Of a stretch of DNA of 64,000 bases, positions 50,506 to 59,306 are shown in pieces; the stretch's first letter is position 1; each line of letters starts with the position of its first letter. Made by a program: the position numbers and the translations under genes. Below the pieces are notes generated by a model that saw nothing but the letters and a program-made list of their open reading frames with translations, did no database searches and was not told the DNA's origin. Source of the DNA: an uncultured Flavobacterium sp. (GTDB lineage Bacteria; Bacteroidota; Bacteroidia; Flavobacteriales; Flavobacteriaceae); the NCBI RefSeq assembly GCF_963422545.1, contig NZ_OY730230.1, positions 496,001 to 560,000 of the forward strand, written 5' to 3'.

Positions 50506-51071
50506 TACTCTTTTACACGCTCCATGTAAGAACCTGAAGCTGTATCAATTTTAATTTTATCACCTTCGTTGATGAATAAAGGAACGTTTACATTAGCTCC
50601 AGTTTCTACCGTAGCAGATTTTGTAGCATTTGTAGCTGTATTTCCTTTTACACCCGGCTCAGCATAAGTAACTTCAAGAACTACAGAAGCTGGCATATCT
50701 ACTGATAAAGGCAAGTCAGTTTCAGTATTTACCTGAACCATTACACTTGTTCCTTCTTTCAATAATCCAGGAGCATCTAAAATGTTTTTATTCAAAGAAA
50801 TTTGCTCAAAAGATTCTGTATTCATAAAATGAAACTCATCTCCTTCAGCATATAAAAACTGATAATTATGCGTCTCTACACGCACATCATCAATTTTATG
50901 TCCTGCAGAAAATGTATTATCTAATACTCTTCCTGTAGTTAAACTTCTTAATTTTGTTCTTACGAAAGCTGGACCTTTTCCAGGTTTTACGTGCAAAAAT
51001 TCAACGATTTTATAAATATCGTGATTGAATTTAATACACAATCCATTTCTAATATCTGATGTAGATGCCAT
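50505..51071 (-). CDS. efp: Translation elongation factor P
   Basis: Rescues ribosomes stalled at polyproline stretches. The 188 residues start MASTSDIRNGLCIKFNHDIYKIVEFLHVKPGKGPAFVRTK; the loop PGKGPAF carries the Lys that is the modification position in many bacteria. The central and C-terminal OB domains follow (LPLSVDMPASVVLEVTYAEPG; FINEGDKIKIDTASGSYMER). It lies between lpxA and the lpxD-like gene, a linkage usual in Flavobacteriia. Confidence 0.97.
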   Translation of the reverse strand: MASTSDIRNGLCIKFNHDIYKIVEFLHVKPGKGPAFVRTKLRSLTTGRVLDNTFSAGHKIDDVRVETHNYQFLYAEGDEFHFMNTESFEQISLNKNILDAPGLLKEGTSVMVQVNTETDLPLSVDMPASVVLEVTYAEPGVKGNTATNATKSATVETGANVNVPLFINEGDKIKIDTASGSYMERVKE

Positions 51072-51164
51072 TTTTGTTTTGTTTTATTTAATGTTTTATT
51101 TAATCGTCAAATCGTTTATCTGTTTTCGAATTAACGATGAACAAATAAACGATTAAACTTTTAT

Positions 51165-51950
51165 TTAGTAGTTTCCTGAATAACCTTTCATAATTCCTCT
51201 TGATGAATTTCTGATAAAATCTAAAATCTCATCTCTCTCAGGAGTCGCTTCCATTTCAGCTTCAATAATACTTAAAGCTTGTGTTGTATTGTAATTCTTT
51301 TGGTATAAAATTCTGTAAATTTCCTGAATTTCTCTGATTTTCTCAGTACTGAAACCTCTTCTTCTTAAACCAACTGAATTGATTCCTACGTATGACAAAG
51401 GCTCTTTTGCTGCTTTTGTATAAGGCGGTACATCTTTTCTAACCAAAGATCCACCAGAAATCATTGCATGGTCTCCAATATGAATAAATTGATGAATCGC
51501 TGCCAAACCACCAATTACAGCATGATTACCAACAACTACGTGACCTGCCAAAGCAACTCCGTTTACGATAATGGCATTATTACCAATTTCGCAATCGTGT
51601 GCAATGTGCGCATAAGCCATAACTAAACAATTATTACCCAAAATTGTTTGTCCTGAAGCAACCGTACCTCTATTGATTGTTACACACTCTCTAATAGTAC
51701 AATTGTCTCCTATAATAGCCAGAGAATCTTCTCCTCCAAATTTTAAATCTTGTGGTACCGCAGAAATTACAGCTCCTGGAAAAATATTGCAATTTTTACC
51801 AATTCGAGCACCTTCCATAATGGTTACATTTGAACCAATCCAAGTACCGTCACCAATAATAACATTATTGTGAATTGTTGTAAAAGGCTCTATTACAACG
51901 TTTTTAGCGATTTTAGCGCCGGGATGAACATATGCTAATGGTTGATTCAT
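51165..51950 (-). CDS. lpxA: Acyl-ACP--UDP-N-acetylglucosamine O-acyltransferase
   Basis: First step of lipid A synthesis in the cytoplasm. The 261 residues form a left-handed beta-helix from the N-terminus (YVHPGAKIAKNVVIEPFTTIHNNVIIGDG). The catalytic His lies in MAYAHIAHDCEIGNN, and GLAAIHQFIHIGDHAMISGGS is characteristic. The helical C-terminal cap follows (GLRRRGFSTEKIREIQEIYRILY). It lies 76 bases after lpxC/fabZ in the lipid A cluster. Confidence 0.97.
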   Translation of the reverse strand: MNQPLAYVHPGAKIAKNVVIEPFTTIHNNVIIGDGTWIGSNVTIMEGARIGKNCNIFPGAVISAVPQDLKFGGEDSLAIIGDNCTIRECVTINRGTVASGQTILGNNCLVMAYAHIAHDCEIGNNAIIVNGVALAGHVVVGNHAVIGGLAAIHQFIHIGDHAMISGGSLVRKDVPPYTKAAKEPLSYVGINSVGLRRRGFSTEKIREIQEIYRILYQKNYNTTQALSIIEAEMEATPERDEILDFIRNSSRGIMKGYSGNY

Positions 51951-52025
51951 CTGTGAGTTTTATATTTTATAATTAAAATAATCTAATTTGGGCAACAAAC
52001 GTAAACAATAAAATTGACTTAAGTA

Positions 52026-53414
52026 TTATTGTTTTCTTGCAATTTGAGCCATTAATTCTGCCTCAGTTACTAATTTTCCGTTTGCATAAGCATTTGCTTG
52101 CATGTGACAAATTCCTCTTCTGATAGGAGAAATCAATTCACACTTAAAAATTAAAGTATCACCAGGCAATACTTTGTGTTTGAATTTAACATTATCAATT
52201 TTCATGAAATATGTCAAATAATTTTCAGGATCCGGAACGGTGCTTAAAACCAAAATCCCTCCTGTTTGTGCCATTGCTTCAACAATTAAAACTCCTGGCA
52301 TAACTGGTGCTTCCGGGAAATGTCCTACGAAGAAATTTTCATTCATCGTTACATTTTTCATTCCCACCACGTGACTGTCAGACATTTCAATAATTCTGTC
52401 AATTAATAAAAATGGAGGTCTGTGTGGCAATACAGCCATGATTTTATGAATATCCATTAACGGTTCCAGATTCAAATCATAAACCGGTACATGGTTTCTT
52501 TGTTCAATTTTGATAATTTTTGCTAATTTTTTGGCAAACTGTGTATTTACATAATGTCCAGGTTTGTTAGCAATAATTTTTCCTTGAATTCTAACTCCAA
52601 TTAAAGATAAATCTCCAACAACATCTAATAATTTATGTCTTGCAGCTTCGTTTGGATAGTGTAAAGTAAGGTTGTCTAAAACTCCGTTTGGTTTAACAGA
52701 AATTTTATCTTTTCCAAAAGCTTTCTTTAAATTTTCCATTGTAGCATCAGATATTTCTTTATCTACATACACAATAGCATTATTTAAATCTCCACCTTTA
52801 ATTAATCCGTTTTCTAAAAGAGATTCTAATTCATGTAAGAAGCTAAAAGTTCTTGAATTAGCAATTTCATCTTTAAAATCGGCTATACTTTTCATAGTTG
52901 CATTTTGAGTACCTAATACTTTAGTACCAAAATCAACCATTGCAGTTACTTGATAATCATCACTTGGCATCACCAAAATCTCGCTTCCGGTAGTTTCATC
53001 AGTAAACGAAATAACTTCTTTTACTACATAAACATTACGTTTAGCGTCTTGTTCTTCGATTCCGGCATTTTCAATAGCTTCAACAAAATATTTTGAAGAA
53101 CCATCCATAATTGGAAGCTCAGAAGCGTTTAATTCAATAATAACATTATCCAAATCACATCCAACTAAAGCAGCTAAAACGTGTTCCGGTGTTTGAATTT
53201 TCACACCTAATTTTTCTAAATTAGTACCTCTTTGCGTGTTAACAACATAATTAGCATCAGCCTCTATGACTGGTTGACCTTGCAAATCTACTCTTACAAA
53301 AGTGAAACCATTATTAATTGGAGCTGGTTTAAAAGTCATTGTAACTTCTTTCCCAGTATGTAATCCAACGCCTGTTAGTGAAATTTCATTTTTGATGGTC
53401 TTCTGTTTAACCAT
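52026..53414 (-). CDS. lpxC-fabZ: Bifunctional UDP-3-O-acyl-GlcNAc deacetylase / 3-hydroxyacyl-ACP dehydratase
   Basis: Fusion of LpxC (residues about 1-300) with FabZ (about 315-460), a form found in Bacteroidota. LpxC: TGVGLHTGKEVTM, the zinc His in TPEHVLAAL, SRTFSFLHELE, and RHKLLDVVGDLSLIG with further zinc and catalytic residues. FabZ: LPHRPPFLLIDRI and GHFPEAPVMPGVLIVEAMAQTGG with the catalytic His and Glu. Start taken at 53414 (MVKQKTIKNEIS, 462 residues); an ATG three codons upstream also exists. It overlaps the lpxD end by a few bases, implying translational coupling. Confidence 0.96.
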   Translation of the reverse strand: MVKQKTIKNEISLTGVGLHTGKEVTMTFKPAPINNGFTFVRVDLQGQPVIEADANYVVNTQRGTNLEKLGVKIQTPEHVLAALVGCDLDNVIIELNASELPIMDGSSKYFVEAIENAGIEEQDAKRNVYVVKEVISFTDETTGSEILVMPSDDYQVTAMVDFGTKVLGTQNATMKSIADFKDEIANSRTFSFLHELESLLENGLIKGGDLNNAIVYVDKEISDATMENLKKAFGKDKISVKPNGVLDNLTLHYPNEAARHKLLDVVGDLSLIGVRIQGKIIANKPGHYVNTQFAKKLAKIIKIEQRNHVPVYDLNLEPLMDIHKIMAVLPHRPPFLLIDRIIEMSDSHVVGMKNVTMNENFFVGHFPEAPVMPGVLIVEAMAQTGGILVLSTVPDPENYLTYFMKIDNVKFKHKVLPGDTLIFKCELISPIRRGICHMQANAYANGKLVTEAELMAQIARKQ

Positions 53415-54450
53415 TATTTCCATTTTTTGGGTTTATTATTTGTTTCTTTAAATCTTCAATTTCGGTTACGATTTTAGGTAAGTTCTTAAAATGAACATAC
53501 GATTTGTTAAAATCAGTGTATCCAAGTGACGGCGTCCCCTGCAAAATCTCACCATCCTTGATATTTCTTGCAACCCCCGATTGAGCTTGCAATCTCACGT
53601 TATTACCTATTGTTAAGTGACCTGCTATACCAACTTGTCCGCCAATCATACAGTTTTCTCCAATTTTTGTAGAACCCGCCACACCAGATTGTGCTGCAAT
53701 CACCGTGTTTTTGCCAATCTCTACATTGTGAGCAATCTGAATTTGATTGTCTAATTTAACTCCCTGTCTAATAATTGTAGATCCCAGAGTTGCTCTGTCT
53801 ATTGTAGTATTAGCCCCAATATCAACATTATCTTCGATGATAACATTTCCAATCTGTGGTACCTTACTATATTCACCTTCTTCATTAGGCACAAAACCAA
53901 AACCGTCAGCACCAATAATAGTTCCTGAATGAATGGTACAATTGTTTCCAATTATAGTTTCAGAATAAATTTTAGCGCCTGCAAAAATATATACATTATC
54001 GCCAATAACAACATTATCGCCAATAAAACTGTTTGGATAAATTTTTACGTTGTCGCCCAAAACTACATTTTGTCCTATATAACTAAAGCTTCCTAAATAT
54101 AGATTTTCACCATATTTAGTTCCTTCAGACATAAAAGACTGTGCTTCTATTCCGGTTTTATTCAATTTTACCTGATTATAAAAATGTAAAAGTTTCGAAA
54201 AGGAAGCGTAAGCATCCTCTACTTTTATTAAAGTTGTGGTAACTTCCTGCTCAGGTATAAAGCTATCATTAACAATCGTTACTGAAGCTCTTGTAGTATA
54301 TATATAGTTGATATATTTAGGATTAGCTAAAAAAGTAAGTGAACCTTCTTCGCCTTCTTCGATTTTAGATAGCCGAGAAACTTCTGCATTGGGATTCCCA
54401 ACAACCTCTCCTTCTAAAATTCCTGCTATTTGTTCTGCTGTAAATTTCAT
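53407..54450 (-). CDS. lpxD: UDP-3-O-(3-hydroxyacyl)glucosamine N-acyltransferase
   Basis: Third step of lipid A synthesis. The N-terminal uridine-binding domain (MKFTAEQIAGILEGEVVGNPNAEVSRLSKIEEGEEGSL-type start, followed by LTFLANPKYINYIY) leads into the left-handed beta-helix. The catalytic His sits in LDNQIQIAHNVEIGKNT, exactly as in characterised LpxD. At 347 residues it has the normal length. It is upstream of, and overlaps, lpxC/fabZ, and 39 bases after the HD-hydrolase gene. Confidence 0.96.
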   Translation of the reverse strand: MKFTAEQIAGILEGEVVGNPNAEVSRLSKIEEGEEGSLTFLANPKYINYIYTTRASVTIVNDSFIPEQEVTTTLIKVEDAYASFSKLLHFYNQVKLNKTGIEAQSFMSEGTKYGENLYLGSFSYIGQNVVLGDNVKIYPNSFIGDNVVIGDNVYIFAGAKIYSETIIGNNCTIHSGTIIGADGFGFVPNEEGEYSKVPQIGNVIIEDNVDIGANTTIDRATLGSTIIRQGVKLDNQIQIAHNVEIGKNTVIAAQSGVAGSTKIGENCMIGGQVGIAGHLTIGNNVRLQAQSGVARNIKDGEILQGTPSLGYTDFNKSYVHFKNLPKIVTEIEDLKKQIINPKNGNNG

Positions 54451-54489
54451 TGCGACAAAAATATAAAAAATAGATTTTAAATGTTAATT

Positions 54490-55719
54490 TTAGATAAGTT
54501 GTTTTGGGAAACAGATGTAATATTTTGTCACCAATTTAGATAACGATTTCAAATTCAGCTGATCAGATGCTTCAACAACATCTTCAATTGTTTTATCTTT
54601 TTTCAAAATTCGTATTGGTTCAGCTTCTTTACTATACGCCTGATTTTTTATTTTTCCTCTAAAAATAAAATATCCGGCTTCTAATTGTGTAATATGATGT
54701 TCGTTAGCAAATTCTTCTTTTAAAGATTGGGATTCTTCCATCGGAATTTTATCTGCGCTCAATTTAATTTTAAGCAAATCCCTGTTAATGATCATTTTAC
54801 TTAAAGTAGAAAGTATAAAATCATTATGCTTTTGCCACGCTTTTAGAGCACTAATAATATCAAAATCATCTAATTGAGAAAACAAATCAAGCTTTTCTGC
54901 ATCAAAATCTTCCAAAGCAACTTTGTTTTGCATAAAAAACAAAAGAGGCTCGCTACAAGGCAAAGCAACACCTTTTAATGTCAATTCTTTAGCTCTTTTT
55001 AGTACTTTCATCAAAATTAATTCAGCCACCAAACTTGTTTTATGCAAATAAGCCTGCCAATACATTAATCTTCTTGAAAGCAGGAATTTTTCTACGGAAT
55101 AAATTCCTTTTTCTTCAATAACCAAAGTACCATCAACCACATTCATCATCTGAATCAAACGTTCAGAATTAACATTTCCCTCTGCAACACCGGTATAAAA
55201 ACTATCACGTTTCAAATAATCCATTCGATCCATATCTAACTGACTTGATATCAATTGCAGCATGAATTTTCTATGATAATCACCTTTAAAAACCTGAATC
55301 GCCAAACTCAATCTTCCGTCAAATTCTTCATTAAGCTCGTTCATAAATAATAACGAAATCGCTTCATGATTAACATCTTCAACAATACTCTTTTCCATTG
55401 CATGCGAAAAAGGCCCGTGACCAATATCGTGCAGTAAAATAGCGATATATAAAGCATTCTCTTCTTCTGCGGAAATTGCAACTCCTTTAAAACGAAGTGT
55501 CTCCACAGATTTCTGCATTAAATGCATACATCCCAAGGCATGGTGAAAGCGAGTATGATTAGCACCGGGATAAACCAAATACGACAATCCCATTTGCGAA
55601 ATACGGCGTAAACGCTGAAAATACGGATGCTGAATTAAGTCGTAAATAAGTTCGTTCGGGATGGAAATAAACCCATAAATGGGATCATTGAATATTTTTA
55701 ACTTATTGATATGAGTCAC
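54490..55719 (-). CDS. HD-domain phosphohydrolase (dGTPase-like)
   Basis: Cytoplasmic 409-residue protein of the HD superfamily. The metal site is built from TRFHHALGCMHLM and LLHDIGHGPFSHAMEKS (HD pair), followed by LISSQLDMDRMDYLKRDSFYTG with the later Asp. This order matches the YdhJ/SAMHD1-like nucleotide triphosphohydrolase group, but the substrate is not known. It is the first gene of the minus-strand lpx cluster, and its ATG lies 221 bases from the divergent porX start. Confidence 0.93.
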   Translation of the reverse strand: MTHINKLKIFNDPIYGFISIPNELIYDLIQHPYFQRLRRISQMGLSYLVYPGANHTRFHHALGCMHLMQKSVETLRFKGVAISAEEENALYIAILLHDIGHGPFSHAMEKSIVEDVNHEAISLLFMNELNEEFDGRLSLAIQVFKGDYHRKFMLQLISSQLDMDRMDYLKRDSFYTGVAEGNVNSERLIQMMNVVDGTLVIEEKGIYSVEKFLLSRRLMYWQAYLHKTSLVAELILMKVLKRAKELTLKGVALPCSEPLLFFMQNKVALEDFDAEKLDLFSQLDDFDIISALKAWQKHNDFILSTLSKMIINRDLLKIKLSADKIPMEESQSLKEEFANEHHITQLEAGYFIFRGKIKNQAYSKEAEPIRILKKDKTIEDVVEASDQLNLKSLSKLVTKYYICFPKQLI

Positions 55720-55940
55720 TATTTGGTTATTTTTAGGTCAACAAATATAAGTAAATAACAATAAACCATTTGGAGTTTTTTACTTAAAAATAAACAATAA
55801 TTTACACTGATTTACAGAGCAATACCAGAATAAAAAAAAGATATTATATAAAAATCACAAATCATTATTCTGAAATTTATACTATTTTTAATACTTTTTA
55901 AGTTCTATACTTCTAAATTGCATTAAAATAAAATTTGTTT

Positions 55941-57494
55941 ATGGATAAGATTAAAATACTTTGGGTCGATGATGAAATCGATCTTTTGAAACCACATATA
56001 TTATTTCTGGAGAAAAAAAACTATACTGTAACCACTTCTAACAATGGTCTGGACGCGATTGCTTTATTTGAAGAAGATAATTTTGACATTGTTTTCTTAG
56101 ATGAAAACATGCCCGGAATGAGTGGCTTGGAAACGCTTTCGGAAATGAAAGAAAAGAAATCGGCAATCCCAATGATTATGATTACTAAAAGTGAAGAGGA
56201 ATATATAATGGAAGAAGCAATTGGCTCTAAAATAGCCGATTACCTGATAAAACCTGTAAATCCGAATCAGATTTTATTGAGTCTGAAGAAAAATCTGGAT
56301 CATTCGAGATTAATTTCAGAGAAAACCACTTTAGATTATCAGAAAGAATTTCGCAAAATCTCAATGGAATTAGCCATGGTTAATTCATTTGAAGATTGGG
56401 TTGAATTGTACAAAAAGTTGATTTTTTGGGAATTAGAATTAGAGAATATCAACGATCAGGGAATGATTGAAATCCTTGAATCTCAAAAGGTTGAAGCTAA
56501 TTCGCAATTTGGAAAATATATCGAAAGAAATTACGAAGACTGGTTTGCACCAAAAGCAGACAAACCTATTCAATCTCATAATTTATTTAAGGAATTGGTT
56601 GTTCCGGAAATCAAGAAAAAAGACAAACCAATTTTGTTTGTTGTCATTGATAACTTACGTTATGATCAATGGAAAGCTTTTGAAACTGTGGTTTCTAATT
56701 ATTATAAATTAGAAAAAGAAGTTCCATATTTCTCTATTCTTCCAACGGCAACACAATATGCCCGAAATTCGATATTCTCCGGTTTATTACCAATTGAAAT
56801 GGAAAAACAATTTCCGCAATACTGGAAAAATGATGTAGAAGATGGCGGAAAAAACCTTTATGAAGCCGAATTTCTTTCTGCTCAATTAAAACGTTTAGGA
56901 TTAAATATTAAGGAAGATTATTTCAAAATCACAAATTACGCCGGCGGAAAAAAATTAGCAGAAAATTTCAAAGCTTTAAAAGGCAATGATTTAGTAACTG
57001 TAGTTTACAACTTTGTAGATATGTTATCGCACGCAAAAACCGAAATGGATGTTGTAAAAGAACTAGCTTCTGACGATAAAGCCTATCGTTCCTTGACTTT
57101 GAGCTGGTTTAAAAATTCTCCTTTACTGGAAATCATTCAGCAAGCACAACTTTTAGGTTTCAAATTAATCCTGACCACAGATCATGGAACAATTAATGTA
57201 AAAAACCCTTCAAAAGTTGTTGGAGATAAAAATACTAGTCTAAATTTGCGTTACAAAACCGGACGTAGTTTGACCTATGAACAAAAAGATGTATACGTAG
57301 TAAAAGAGCCTAAAACAATTGGTTTGCCTGCTATAAACATGAGCAGTTCATTTATTTTTGCTAAAAATGATTACTTTTTGGCTTACGTAAACAACTACAA
57401 TCATTATGTGAGTTATTACAAAAACACCTATCAACATGGTGGAATTTCATTAGAAGAAATGATTATTCCGTTTTTGGTATTTAATCCGAAATAG
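55941..57494 (+). CDS. porX: PorX: response regulator with PglZ (alkaline-phosphatase-like) output domain
   Basis: Regulator of the type IX secretion system in gliding and secreting Bacteroidota. Receiver domain (residues 1-120): acidic pair in LWVDDEIDLL, phospho-acceptor Asp in VFLDENMPGMSGL, Lys in YLIKPVNP. A helical linker follows, then a PglZ-type domain with PILFVVIDNLRYDQWKAFE, SILPTATQYARNSIFSG (nucleophile Thr region) and LTTDHGTINV. I start at ATG 55941 (517 residues); the TTG two codons upstream is unlikely. It is probably cotranscribed with tsaE. Confidence 0.92.
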   Translation: MDKIKILWVDDEIDLLKPHILFLEKKNYTVTTSNNGLDAIALFEEDNFDIVFLDENMPGMSGLETLSEMKEKKSAIPMIMITKSEEEYIMEEAIGSKIADYLIKPVNPNQILLSLKKNLDHSRLISEKTTLDYQKEFRKISMELAMVNSFEDWVELYKKLIFWELELENINDQGMIEILESQKVEANSQFGKYIERNYEDWFAPKADKPIQSHNLFKELVVPEIKKKDKPILFVVIDNLRYDQWKAFETVVSNYYKLEKEVPYFSILPTATQYARNSIFSGLLPIEMEKQFPQYWKNDVEDGGKNLYEAEFLSAQLKRLGLNIKEDYFKITNYAGGKKLAENFKALKGNDLVTVVYNFVDMLSHAKTEMDVVKELASDDKAYRSLTLSWFKNSPLLEIIQQAQLLGFKLILTTDHGTINVKNPSKVVGDKNTSLNLRYKTGRSLTYEQKDVYVVKEPKTIGLPAINMSSSFIFAKNDYFLAYVNNYNHYVSYYKNTYQHGGISLEEMIIPFLVFNPK

Positions 57495-57503
57495 AAAAAG
57501 AGT

Positions 57504-57558
57504 TTTCAGTCGCAGTTTTCAGTTCCTAAACTGAGACTAAAAACTGCGACTGAGACTA
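57504..57558. repeat. Inverted repeat spacer between porX and tsaE
   Basis: gttttcagtcgcagttttcag (57501-57521 region) followed by inverted ctgagactaaaaactgcgactgag (57530-57553 region), nearly filling the 82-base gap. Same family as the fabG-VWA spacer. Confidence 0.75.
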
Positions 57559-57576
57559 AATAAATAAACAATAAAA

Positions 57577-57984
57577 ATGAACATCGTTTTTTCATTAGAT
57601 CAAATTCAAGAAGTAGCAGAGAAAATTCTGGCTCAAAATCCTAAAAAAATCATCCTTTTTAATGGAGAAATGGGAGTTGGAAAAACTACTTTAATCAAAC
57701 AATTATGCAAAAGTCTGGGAGTTAAAGACGCAACAAGCAGTCCAACTTTTTCTTTAGTTAATGAATACTACACTTCTGACAATCAAATCGTTTATCATTT
57801 TGATTTTTATAGATTAAATAAAGAAACCGAAGCACTTGATATGGGTGTTGATGATTATTTGTATTCAGGAAATTGGTGTTTTATTGAATGGTCTGAAAAA
57901 ATTGCCAGTTTATTACCAGAAGAGCATTCTGTTATAACAATTGAGTTATTAGTAGACGGGAAAAGAGAATTGGAATTAATTTAA
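57577..57984 (+). CDS. tsaE: tRNA threonylcarbamoyladenosine biosynthesis ATPase TsaE
   Basis: P-loop ATPase needed with TsaB, TsaC and TsaD to form t6A37 in ANN-decoding tRNAs. The 135 residues show the Walker A motif GEMGVGKTTLIKQL at about 29-42, SSPTFSLVNEY, the DFYRL motif (YHFDFYRLNKETE) and FIEWSEKIASLLP, all hallmarks of the family. Normal length. It follows porX by 82 bases and precedes a DUF4262 gene by 9 bases. Confidence 0.96.
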   Translation: MNIVFSLDQIQEVAEKILAQNPKKIILFNGEMGVGKTTLIKQLCKSLGVKDATSSPTFSLVNEYYTSDNQIVYHFDFYRLNKETEALDMGVDDYLYSGNWCFIEWSEKIASLLPEEHSVITIELLVDGKRELELI

Positions 57985-57993
57985 TCGAACTTA

Positions 57994-58764
57994 GTGACAC
58001 CAGAAGACAAACATAGCTGCATTGATCCCGAGGACTTAATTGTGAATACTAAACTTAATATTGAAAAGTATGGTCTTCAGGTAATAATTATAAAATCAAC
58101 TGATTACTCACCTTCTTTTGCGTACAGCGTTGGTCTATGGCAAAAATGTAATCATCCCGAAATAATTTGCTTTGGATTATCAACATCTTTATTACACGAA
58201 ATAATAAATGATGTCGCAGAAATAATAAAAGCAAATGAGTTACTAGTTGAAAATAAAACCTATCCAAATATTTTTGAAGATAGTAGAGTCGAGTTTTTAA
58301 AAGTAGATCCAAGAAATATCAACGACTATTTTAATACAGCTATAAAACTTTACGAAACTGATGATTTCCCAGCACTTCAATTAGTCTGGACAGATCGAAA
58401 TGACAAATTTCCGTGGGAAGAAAATTTTGAAGAAGAATTTCTTTATAAACAACCTTTATTGGATAGAAATGCTCATTTTAAATTTAGAGAGCCAAAGAAC
58501 CTTGCCTCTTTTACTACAAAACACTGGCTTAACGAAGGAAAACCAATTTTACGTGTTGTTCATGATGAAGATGGAGATTGGCAGTTTTTAACAAATGACG
58601 AGATAACAACAGAAAATACAATAATTGTTGCATTAGAACAACTAATTCTTAGTGATAAAACTCTAAATGAAATTTTTGATCTTGAATATGGAGAAGAGGC
58701 CGAAAGAGATTTTATTGGAGATAAATGGGTTAGAAATAAATTTGAATGCGATGATAATGAGTAA
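57994..58764 (+). CDS. DUF4262-domain protein
   Basis: A 256-residue cytoplasmic protein starting at GTG (no early in-frame ATG). Its first 150 residues match the DUF4262 pattern: NIEKYGLQVIIIKSTDYSPSFAYSVGLWQKCNHPEIICFGLS, then later DFPALQLVWTDRNDKFPWEENFEEEF. A C-terminal part with LRVVHDEDGDWQFL is common in these proteins and recalls immunity-type domains. No function is known for the family. It starts 9 bases after tsaE, and the frameshifted GNAT gene overlaps its end. The pair looks like an insertion between tsaE and the alanine dehydrogenase gene. Confidence 0.85.
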   Translation: MTPEDKHSCIDPEDLIVNTKLNIEKYGLQVIIIKSTDYSPSFAYSVGLWQKCNHPEIICFGLSTSLLHEIINDVAEIIKANELLVENKTYPNIFEDSRVEFLKVDPRNINDYFNTAIKLYETDDFPALQLVWTDRNDKFPWEENFEEEFLYKQPLLDRNAHFKFREPKNLASFTTKHWLNEGKPILRVVHDEDGDWQFLTNDEITTENTIIVALEQLILSDKTLNEIFDLEYGEEAERDFIGDKWVRNKFECDDNE

Positions 58765-59223
58765 TCCAGTAGAAACAACTCCTTTTTCTTCAAATTTAAA
58801 AGAACAAATCAAAACCTTAAACATAGAATGGCTTCAAAAGTATTTTAGAATTGAGGAAAAAGACGAGCATGTACTTTCGAATCCACAACAAGAAATTATT
58901 AACAAAGACGGGGTTGTTTTCTACGCAAAGCATAACGATGAAATTATTGGAACTGCTTCTTTAATGAAATCCGACAACAACACATTCGAACTGAGCAAAA
59001 TGGCGGCATCAGACAGAGTAAAAGGTCTTGAAATTGGTAATAATTATTGATTCATTGTCTAGCTATAGCCAAAGAAAATAGCATTAAAAAACTGTTTTTA
59101 TATTCGAATAGAAAGCTATTTTCTGCAATTCATTTATATGAAAAATTTGGTTTTACAGAAATTCCTTTAGAAGACGGGATTTACGAAAGAGCCTATATTA
59201 AAATAAAAAAAATAATATTCTAA
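58757..59223 (+). pseudogene. GNAT-family N-acetyltransferase, frameshifted
   Basis: ATG at 58757 (MSNPVETTPFSS) opens a frame that ends at a TGA at 59048-59050, just inside the acetyl-CoA-binding motif (RVKGLEIGNN). Adding one T near 59045 restores LLIHCLAIAKENSIKKLFLY, then AIHLYEKFGFTEIPLEDG, to a stop at 59221-59223. The repaired protein has about 155 residues and the full GNAT pattern, including the C-terminal YEKFGF. Either a one-base deletion has inactivated the gene or there is a sequencing error in the T run. An ATG at 58751 is also possible. It overlaps the DUF4262 stop. Confidence 0.85.
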
Positions 59224-59306
59224 TTATTAAAACAGTATTAGCACAATTTTTACATTGATTTTAAAACTTTTTACGTAATTTGTACTCTTAATATTTTGCA
59301 CAACTC

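Noticed and set aside
58667..58756. N-terminal extension of the GNAT frame into the DUF4262 gene
   Set aside because: The extension is an out-of-frame reading of the DUF4262 coding sequence; the ATG at 58757 (or 58751) is the sensible start.
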